Shown here piece by piece: positions 56,671 through 64,000 of a stretch of DNA of 64,000 bases (the first letter of the stretch is position 1; every line of letters starts with the position of its first letter). Origin of the DNA: Favolaschia claudopus (taxonomy: Eukaryota; Basidiomycota; Agaricomycetes; Agaricales; Mycenaceae). The notes below the pieces were generated by a model that saw only the letters and a program-made list of their open reading frames with translations, was not told the origin of the DNA and searched no databases. The DNA lies in NCBI GenBank assembly GCA_037176885.1, contig JAWWNJ010000057.1, positions 496,001-560,000 on the forward strand, read 5' to 3'. The translations under genes and the position numbers were made by a program.

Positions 56671-57197
56671 TTACCTTTTCTTGAAAGAATTTCGTTCCTG
56701 TAGTTCAACAAAATAAAATTCATGCTTTTTTGTCGCAAGTACAGCGTCTGTTTCGGCGCTGGAGATACTCGAAGGAGCGGTCGATGGCGTGGAACCCTTT
56801 GAATTGGGATAGCGTTTGTTGATCGAGACTTGAGCTTGAGCCCCTTCAAGGCACAATAGCGGATAGTGTATGATTGGTCGCTGACAGAGCCAAAGGCCTG
56901 TTGTGAACTCGGAATTCGCATTACCGGCAAAAATCGTTTCATCGAGGCAACGATCGCGTCGAGCATAAGTGAACCGTTCCAAATCCACTTCAATTGACGT
57001 GTCACATCTGGAGGGGCGTGTCCTGCGCAAGCTACAATGAGACTTAATCTAGTAGGAAAGATCTGACTTACAGTTCGGAGCACATCGATGGTCCTCCCAG
57101 GGCATGCGCAAGAGGGTTGCGTCCAGTTAAATCTTTGAAATCGACTGCCTCAAATCGAAGGAATTGTACACCGAATCCATAAATTGGACAGTACATG
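56671..57197 (-). CDS. Small protein of unknown function
   Basis: ATG 57195-57197 (MYCPIYGFGVQFLRFEAVDF), KDLTGRNPLAHALGGPSMCS, a GT-AG intron (about 40 bp, GTAAGT…TGTAG), then LRRTRPSRCDTSIEVDLERF, DETIFAGNANSEFTTGLWLC and a Ser-rich tail, stop at 56671-56673. VDFKDLTGRNPLAHAL loosely resembles one ankyrin repeat. The frame is coherent across the splice, but I recognise no family. It begins only 31 bp past the eIF2-gamma stop on the same strand, so it could also be part of that transcript's 3' UTR. Confidence 0.35.
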
Positions 57198-57227
57198 CAA
57201 GGATACACTGAATGATATACGGTTATT

Positions 57228-58919
57228 TAATCTACTTCTAATACAGTACCCCTCTGGACACTCCCCCAACCTGAAAAAAGATTCCGACATCAGTCAGCTA
57301 CGTGCCCGATCGACGAAATTGAGGGAGAAATAGAACTTGCCTACAAGCCGCCAATGCTTCTCGATACGCCGCGACAGCGCCACTTTCTCGCCAATCTCCG
57401 TGCACGCAGGCGAGGTCAATTGAATCTTCGCTTGGTCTGCCCGGACGCTCAAGACTCGTCCACCAGTGGACGTCGAGCCGATGTTAATGAGGAGAAGCTC
57501 GTTCTTGACGAGCTTCGACACCTTCGTCTGCTTTTTGTCCTCTGTCTTGACGCCTAGCAGTCGACGGAGGAGGAAGAGACTGATTTCGAGTTCTGCGGAT
57601 CAATAAGCACTCGTCGAGCTATCACAGTAAAAGCAGACCACGCACCAGTGTAGATCTTGGGCAGCTTGCCCACCGCACCCAGCACCTGTCCTACAAGCCG
57701 GTCCGCTCTGCAGAGCGTCGGATCTATCCTAGTGCCAACACCGATGAGCCCTCCAGGCACGGCAAACTCCAAGAGGTTGTTTTCGGCGTGGAGGGACATG
57801 ATACGGCTGAAGATGGGTTTGCACTGGTTGCGCCCCGCGTTGTCCTTGGTGACTACTCCGGGGCGGATCTCGACTTCCTGGCCGAGGCGGAGGACGCCAG
57901 TGAGGATGGAGCCGCCGGCGACGCCGCCCTTGAGGTCGTCGACCTCCGCGCCGGGCTTGTTGACGTCGAAGGAACGGATGACGATCAGCCGGGGGTCGGA
58001 GGTGAAGTCGCGCACGGGGATGGGGATGCGCTTGACGATGTACTCGTTCACGGCGTCGATGTTGTATTTGAGCTGGGCGGATATGGGGACGATGGGAGAT
58101 GACTCGGCGACGGTGCCCTTGACAAAGGCGGCGATGCTTTTTTGGTGTTCCAGGGCTTGCGCTTCTTTTATGAGATCGACTTTGTTCTGGAGGATGATGA
58201 TGTGTTCGAGCTTCATGATTTCCACGGCAGCTAGATGCTCCGATGTCTGGGGCTGGGGGCAGGTTTCGTTGCCGGCGATGAGAAGTAGGGCGGCGTCCAT
58301 AACCGCGGCACCGTTAAGCATGGTAGCCATGAGAATGTCGTGGCCGGGACAGTCAACGAAGGAAACATGTCGGACGAGCTTCATTCGGGAATTACATCCG
58401 GGTCGTTCGCAGGGAGGGCTCTCCTCTTTGTCAGAGCGGTAAGATCGGTAACATCCTGGTCGCGGGCAGGCTTTGTTTTCGCATTTATAGATCTGGAGAG
58501 TGTGAATGGGTCGAATCAATGGGTGAACTAAAAGGCGCACCTTTGCGTTGGCGTAACCGAGCTTGATGGTGATATTCCGCACGAGTTCGTTCTTGAATCG
58601 AACAGTCATGACACCAGATATGGCCTTCACCACCGTGGATTTTCCGTGCGCGACATGGCCGATTGTACCTATTCGATAGGATGAGTCAAATTCCTACCAA
58701 ACTGCGATTTGACGATACCCAAGTTGATTGTGGCCTGCGAGATGGGATTTTTAACATCTATCAAAGATATAAAGGCCCATAACACACTTGTTTCGATATA
58801 ACTTCGGGGGACAGAGGTGTAAGAGTCGTTGGATCGACGTCGACGATTGGGATCACGTCCTCCTCATCTTCAGATCCCGATTCTTCGTGGTCTTTCTGCA
58901 GTGTTTCGTCGCCCGCCAT
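57228..58919 (-). CDS. GCD11: Translation initiation factor eIF2, gamma subunit
   Basis: ATG 58917-58919 ([20 protein letters not shown]). G domain: GHVAHGKST (P-loop, about 58.65 kb), a zinc-ribbon stretch with [11 protein letters not shown] and [27 protein letters not shown], and [15 protein letters not shown]. Domains II and III follow: [60 protein letters not shown], and at the end [20 protein letters not shown], stop at 57228-57230. The last intron (57271-57340) has a GC donor, AG|GCAAGT; using it restores HWRLVGWG exactly. The factor carries Met-tRNAi to the 40S subunit. About six exons, intact. Confidence 0.92.
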
Positions 58920-59142
58920 ATTCGTGATGATTTTGTGGTGGAAGGAAGAGTCAGAAAGTAGCAGACGAAATCTGACTTGATTCCAAAAAATCTGGCAGGA
59001 GGAAAGAGTTGCACACGTGACGCGGCTGCTCGGCCCAGTTTACACTCCGCTCGGCATTGAACGGCATCTACTGTGGGTCCAAGTGCCAGGGCGTACGGTG
59101 AGTTGAACAGGAATCTGAACGTGCATTACGAGCCAGTCACCA

Positions 59143-59320
59143 GGTTACATGCACCAACTGCAAGAAGCAGGGACATCGGAAAGCTGATTGTTGGGCGAAA
59201 GGAGGAGACAAAGAAGGCCAGAGAAAGTGCTCAGGCTTCAAATGTCAGAAGGAAGGTCATTTGGCAAACCAATGCCCGGAAAAGGATTCCGAAACTGCCA
59301 ATTACGGTGCCCAATTTTGA
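59143..59320 (+). pseudogene. Copia-type gag fragment with two CCHC zinc knuckles
   Basis: VTCTNCKKQGHRKADCWAKG is a CX2CX4HX4C knuckle; about 15 residues later FKCQKEGHLANQCPE is a second. The frame ends in a stop at 59318-59320. Such pairs occur in retrotransposon gag proteins. No protease, integrase or reverse transcriptase follows before the LTR, so the element is deleted internally. Confidence 0.65.
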
Positions 59321-59601
59321 ATTCTTCTCGCGAGGAATTTTTGATAGGTATTCAATGGCAAATGGCAAATGTTTAGAAGGACTCAGATTGAAGTGTCAAT
59401 TGAAGTCGAGAATGAAGAAGAATTTTGGAAGAAATTGATCCGATTGAAGTAGAAATGGGCCGTCGGCTAGAAGACCAGCCTGAAGTGCTTGAAGGCACAA
59501 CTTGGAATTGAGCTTGAAGGCTCTAATGGATTCGGAAATTATGGAAATTATGCACACCTATTGAAGGAAAGAATGTTGGTGATGTGCCGATTGAGGAGGA
59601 G

Positions 59602-59892
59602 TGTTGGGATATGAGCACTCGAGCACATAACCGAGTCTCCGGATTCTCGGGGCCGTTTACGACTCATTACGACTCGCTATGAATACTATGGAATATTATG
59701 GATTTATATGGAACATTTTACTTATGACTCTCATTCACTCACTATGGTAGTATAAATACGGTAAATACAGAGGGGAAATCCTCACGAGTTTGTACCACTC
59801 AGCTTCACCGCCATCGTGTGAATCTTATCTTTGTTCAACCGAAATATTGCGTGAACTTAAGGATCGAAGTCCTTGAACCACTAATTCCAACA
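59602..59892 (+). mobile_element. LTR of a degraded retrotransposon, 291 bp
   Basis: It starts TGTTGGGATATG and ends CTAATTCCAACA, so TGTTGG…CCAACA short inverted ends with TG…CA termini. A purine run, ATTGAGGAGGAG, lies directly before it, like a polypurine tract beside a 3' LTR. Inside are a TATA-like GTATAAATACGG near 59748 and downstream T-rich sequence. No second LTR and no target duplication are seen in the window. With the gag fragment upstream, this is the 3' end of a Copia-like element. Confidence 0.7.
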
Positions 59893-60249
59893 CCAACTGA
59901 CTCAGAAGAGAGTCAAGCGTAACACAGGCTACTAGTCCATCTGAGCGGCCCGGGGGTTGAAGGGTTGGAAGAGTGGAGACCATGAATAATAATATGAATA
60001 TGAATGAGCATCATTAGGCAGACAGTCAACCTTACAAGCCGTAAGCTTGAGTTTCGAAAAGACAACAATAAGATGCAAAACATATTGCTTTCTGCCCATG
60101 TACAAGTCACTGTTATGTCCAAGCCTGTGCTCAGGGAGGATTTTGAAAAATTACCAAATGCGGCCAATATGGGTTGTTTGTCTGTGTTATATTTTCACAA
60201 CGTCGGCTGAGTCGGCTCTCCCTTCCTTTCACCTCCCTCCCCAGCCAGT

Positions 60250-61999
60250 ATGAGCGACCGGCCCCCAACGCTAGCTGATCTGCGCGTATGTTGCAAGCAC
60301 TTATCTTGCCAATACTTCTACAACTCTGCTAGGTCAAACTATGCTACATATGCAGAGAAGAGGAGAAAGCCGGAGACGATCTAGTCGCCCCGCGAGCCTG
60401 GGTACATCCCTGCAACTGCACCCTTGTCGCGCACGAGTCTTGTCTCTTGGAATGGATCAAGTCGTCTGAAGGCACAGGTCGCGAGTCAAGTGCTCGTCAG
60501 TGTCCTCAATGCAAGACCGTCTACGAGGTCGAAAGCAACAATCCGGCTGTACTCAGAGTGCTGCGCGCAATAGACAAGAATTTGTCTTATGCACGTACAT
60601 TTGTTTCGAACTTGAGCCTATTGTAATATGGCTTGCAGGTTGATCTAGGCTTCTTTCTCGCCGGAATCTACTTCGTTGTGCGAGGTCTGTATTTCTTCTT
60701 TGACCTGGCGATGCACTCAAAATATAGCCAGCTATCTATCGTGCGCATATAACCTATGGGTCTTGGGCGCTGAGGAAATACGTCGGAGACGAGTAAGCCC
60801 GTCCTCCTCTCTGTCGTCTATTGCTTCACTCACATTTCACAAGAACATTCGAACTTCTTTTGGGGCATGACCGCTCTCAATGGCCTCTCATCGCCAAATT
60901 CAACATCGTGCTGATACCAGCCGGGCTCATATTGTCGCGCCTCGGTTTGAACTACACGATTTCCGCCCTCTTGGCCACCTGGCCCACATTTGCATTTCTC
61001 CCATCTTACAACTGGGAAGACCCTCAGGTTGCCCCGCCCGCTATTCTCGAGCTCAGGCCAGGTTCTGGGCTCCCCTGGCCACCATCGCCGCTCATATTCG
61101 GCTTCGTACTCCTTCCAATTACCAGGAAGCTGTATAACTACTATTTCACCAAGTTCTCACGCTGGCTGCTAGATCTCGGACCAGCCCCACCCCGACCCCG
61201 GCAGAATCGCGGCATTCGCGGATTCCTGCAGCGGTTCCTCGACGACATGGAGCGAGCGGCCGACGTAAGGGCGGAGGCTGAGAATAATGACGGTGATGCT
61301 GGTCGCGGTAACGGTGGCGGAATCGCCAATCGCGGTGAGAACGCCAACGGGGAAGATCGCGTGGTTGCGCTGGACATGCGGAAAGCAGGCAGCGCCATCG
61401 GCGGCGCGTTGCTGGTGCCCCTGATCTCCAATCTCATGGGCAACATCCTGCAACGCCTATCGAAGCGTTTCGATTTGTTGAAGCGCTTCTTGGCTGTGCG
61501 TCCCGCTTGGAAGGGCTTCCTGCCACCACCGCCGCTGAGGAGGTACTCCGCCAGCGAGATATGGCGGCGAGCGAGCGCCGCGGAGCCCCAGGACGCTGGT
61601 CGGACGCTCAAGTTCGTGCTGCGTGCTGTGTGGGGCGATATTCGGAAACTGGATGAGTGCGATCCTGTTTGGTAGGTTCCCTTCCCTTCCTCTTGCCGCA
61701 GGAAAACACAATGCTGATCATCACATACCAGGTGGCGAAATTCTGTCGGCCTGGGGATATTCGTCGTGGTGAGTCGGTTTTGTGCTGTGTTCTACAGAAT
61801 ATAGAATCAATTTTGCTAATGCACGCACGCTTAGGCCAAGGATTTGCTCCAGCTGCTCCATCTGTGGCTGTCGAAGCGTGAGCTTGCTACGAGGCGGGTG
61901 AAGAGCCGCGATTTTTCGGCCGTCGATCCGAGAGAATTGGATCTGCTGCCTAGTGCGCCCTCGTTCCGCGTAGGGACGAGTTTGCCTGGCTCCTTCTAG
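60250..61999 (+). CDS. RING-CH (MARCH-type) membrane E3 ubiquitin ligase
   Basis: MSDRPPTLADLRVKLCYICR begins at 60250 across a short first intron. The RING-CH finger (CYIC … HPCNCTLVAHESCLLEWI … RQCPQCKTVYEVE) has the C4HC3 order with the Trp after the sixth ligand. Then come hydrophobic segments FFLAGIYFVV, IVLIPAGLILSRLGLN, ISALLATWPTFAFLP and SPLIFGFVLLPI, a charged loop, and GLGIFVVAKDLLQLLHLWL near the end. Stop at 61997-61999 (…FRVGTSLPGSF). Membrane RING-CH enzymes ubiquitinate membrane proteins for turnover. All exon joints checked keep frame, including the last two (PVW-W-RNSVGLG and FVV-AKDLL). It lies downstream of the LTR and is probably unaffected by it. Confidence 0.85.
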
Positions 62000-62114
62000 T
62001 TCTGATCGTACTTAGTATGAACTCGTAATATATTCTCCCTACTTCTGAAAGGATTGCCCGCTGCGTTGCTGGCAAAGTATTCAAGGGTGCCCCTTCCGCA
62101 ACAAAACGAACAAA

Positions 62115-62465
62115 AATGCCAGTTGTGATCCAAAAAGCGAGGGCTCTCACAAGGAGAAGGTTCCAAAGATTGTTAGACGACAACGAAGTTACAACCCAAC
62201 AGGATGTCTCTAGTAAAAGGCGAGAAACATGGTTTATGTTAGATCGTAATGCCGCTGAAGTGCTGTGTGAAAAGTCAAACGACAGCACCCGAGTTGCGTA
62301 CCTTGTCTGGAGCACCTTCCTACGCCAACTGAGTCACAGCATTCACGCTTTCTGAGCAGCAGAAGATGAATCTCGTCGCGTCTGCGTTTCTAGGTACGAT
62401 TCACTTGATAAATCACTGGCAGCACTCCTAGTAGCTATAACACAAACGGGCCCTGTGTTTGTTCG
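62115..62465 (+). pseudogene. Truncated copy of the cytidine deaminase 5' region
   Basis: It matches 50230-50580, including the deaminase first exon (LSEQQKM…F) and the start of intron 1, and then stops: the SPYSHF, CAE and PCGLC exons are absent. The deaminase start ATG has become ACG here (ATTCACGCTTTCTGAGCAGC), so even the first exon is not translated as in the parent. It lies 116 bp after the RING-CH stop. Confidence 0.7.
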
Positions 62466-63120
62466 TTGAGGAAACTTACTTTGTGAGAATCAGCGTACTA
62501 CGCGTACGTGACGGCTGTCTTGTCAGTTGCCAGTGCCGGTTTACGAGACCAGGATCAGCCCTCGCGTCTTTCTTCACGCTACATTATGCATATTCACCGC
62601 TTCGTTTGAAAAATACCCCACGACTTGGCTGCTTGACTCGGAACAATCTGGTGAGTGACACTGACTGCCAGTGGGATCGTGGTCGTGGTCGTCTCCAACC
62701 ACACATTCCACTCAATTCTTCTTTCGTTCCTCGTTTCAGGTCGAAATTCTGGTGCAACTAGCTGAACGATTGCTCCTTCCCATCCCGCCACCTCGGCGAA
62801 CTTGTCTACTCGACGGATCACTCGACGCTTATCTTGTCTTGCGAAAACGCCCGGCCGGCATATAATTCGTCCGGCGCGATCTCATCAAATCTGGCTCAAC
62901 AGCGCCGTTCAGGCGCGGCTGTCCGGCGAGACGAAAATATTCATTTTCTCTTCGGCTACGTCTTCTTCAACAGAGATGGGAGGTTGCTGGACGTGCGTGT
63001 ATCGTCGGCCAGGCCATCTCAGATAATTTCCTTCACGAACCCAGCGATACTATATAAATGGTATGATTTCTGTGTGTTCGACCGACGACTTGCAGCAGCC
63101 CATCTGTAGCATCTATCCCA
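62466..63120. other. 5' flank of the MFS gene
   Basis: Short ORFs only; nothing recognised apart from the TATA box at 63051-63058. Confidence 0.4.
63051..63058 (+). promoter_or_regulatory. TATA box of the MFS transporter gene
   Basis: TATATAAA, about 63-70 bp upstream of the ATG at 63121. Confidence 0.65.
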
Positions 63121-64000
63121 ATGGCTACCGACCCTGCAAACGAACTCGAAGCCAAGGCCGTAGCGGCTCCCGATGCCACCGAACAGAAGAACACCGAAAA
63201 TGCAGACACTGAACCCCTTGCCTCGACAATTCTTTCAGGGGGAAGACTTTATCTCGTGTTCGCGGCCATGTACTGAAGTCTGCTATTCAATCAACGAAGC
63301 TCTGACCAGTGCATAGGATGTTTTCGTTGCTAGTAGTAGGCCTTGACCAGACGATCATTGGTGAGTCGGCCTCATTTTTTTCATTCCATTGTTTTCAACT
63401 CATCGGCTGGTTCTCCAGCCACGGCCCTACCTAGAATAGCCTCGGTAACAGGATACATTCTCTCATTGCTTCGAACTCTAACTCAACTTGTGCTGCAGGA
63501 ATTCAATTCCTTTTCTCTTCAAGGCTGGATTTCGACCGCATTTATCATGGCCCAGAGTAAGTTCGACTTGTCTATCATCACTTTCGTCGAGAATATTGGC
63601 TCATGGAGGGTAACACAGCCGTCTTGCTTCTGTTCTACGGCCAGCTCATGCGAGTATTTCCCGCAAAGTTGGTTCTGCTCGCTGCAATCGGGCTTTTCGA
63701 AGTCGGCTCCCTTGTTTGTGGCGTGGCTCACAGCGCGGAGCAACTCATTGCGGGACGGGTTATCTCTGGATTGGGTGGTGCGGGCGTGTGTGAGTCTTCG
63801 ATAGCGTTCCAACTTGACATGGTTCATTGAGCAGAGTCTATTCCAGTTGTCTCTATGCTCCAAGTAATGTCAGAAATCACCACTTTGAAGGATCGGCCCA
63901 AGTTTTTTGGGATGTTTGGGGCAACGTTCGGGATTTCGACCATTGCGGGGCCGCTTATTGGGTATGCGATGTATTTCTTTCGTTGATAGGCTAACATCAT
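63121..64000 (+). CDS. Major facilitator superfamily transporter, 5' part
   Basis: MATDPANELEAKAVAAPDAT starts a hydrophilic N-terminus. After intron 1: MFSLLVVGLDQTII, intron, ATALPRIAS, intron, EFNSFSLQGWISTAFIMAQ, intron, LLFYGQLMRVFPAKLVLLAA, IGLFEVGSLVCGVAHSAEQL, IAGRVISGLGGAGV, intron, SEITTLKDRPKFFGMFGATF then GISTIAGPLIG. LDQTI.ATALP.I and GR…GLG.AG with the later FG..GPL.G are motifs of the drug:H+ antiporter branch (DHA14, 14 TM). The gene runs off the window. Such carriers export drugs, siderophores or metabolites; the substrate is unknown. Confidence 0.85.

Noticed and set aside
1..64000. CRISPR array, bacterial operon, tRNA or rRNA genes
   Set aside because: No regular spacer-repeat pattern, no tRNA-like cloverleaf words noticed, no rRNA sequence; intron structure throughout is fungal.

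Overview
The window looks like nuclear DNA of a filamentous basidiomycete (Agaricomycete-like). Genes are dense and cut by many short GT-AG introns of about 45-70 bp, two introns look GC-AG, and several protein families have forms typical of mushrooms: a PAK-like kinase with a CRIB box, a DUF1365 protein, ricin-B-fold secreted lectins, a fungal kinase-like protein and a seven-TM orphan family. Gene ends below come from hand splicing. Starts and stops are usually firm, while internal splice sites are often approximate.

Layout. 1-6.7 kb: 3' end of UTP10 (+), converging on a PAK/STE20-like kinase (-) that seems frameshifted. 6.7-9.1 kb: gene-poor DNA with a minisatellite. 9.1-15.5 kb: ricin-B-fold lectin 1 (-), an unrecognised conserved-looking gene (-), and the mitochondrial Mg2+ channel MRS2 (+). 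15.7-22.6 kb: DUF1295 gene copy A (-), RNA polymerase I subunit RPA49 (-), histone H3K36 methyltransferase SET2 (+). 23.4-30.8 kb: ATP synthase epsilon subunit (-), lectin 2 (+), a mitoribosomal protein (-), the SWR1-complex subunit YL1/VPS72 (+), DUF1295 copy B (+). 31-50 kb: seven-TM gene copy 1 (-), BAP31/YET-type ER protein (+), kinase-like gene (-) with broken copies of its ends, DUF1365 protein (-), a Lys-rich nuclear protein (-), an NmrA-like reductase (+), a GH5 glycosidase (-), seven-TM copy 2 (-) with a MITE beside it. 50.4-64 kb: cytidine deaminase (+), complex I LYR subunit NDUFA6 (-), PP28/PDAP1 (+), a PPR-like protein (-), an SR splicing factor (+), a small unknown gene (-), eIF2-gamma (-), a Copia relic with LTR (+), a RING-CH E3 ligase (+), a truncated copy of the deaminase 5' region, and the start of an MFS transporter (+).

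Most genes are ordinary single-copy housekeeping genes (ribosome biogenesis, Pol I, chromatin, mitochondrial translation and respiration, translation initiation). They do not form one pathway. The unusual part is the DNA between them. At least four separate local duplications interleave here: DUF1295 genes inverted, seven-TM genes direct, BAP31/kinase reciprocal fragments, and the deaminase 5' region. The 47.9-50.6 kb stretch is a mosaic of two duplicated segments, and one copy carries a 384-bp palindromic insertion whose empty site is preserved in the other copy. The most interesting protein-level feature is a five-unit VKRED-like repeat at the C-terminus of the SR protein, every unit of which matches the SUMO consensus (hydrophobic-K-x-E). 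I found no CRISPR, defence operon, rRNA or tRNA gene and no secondary-metabolite cluster.
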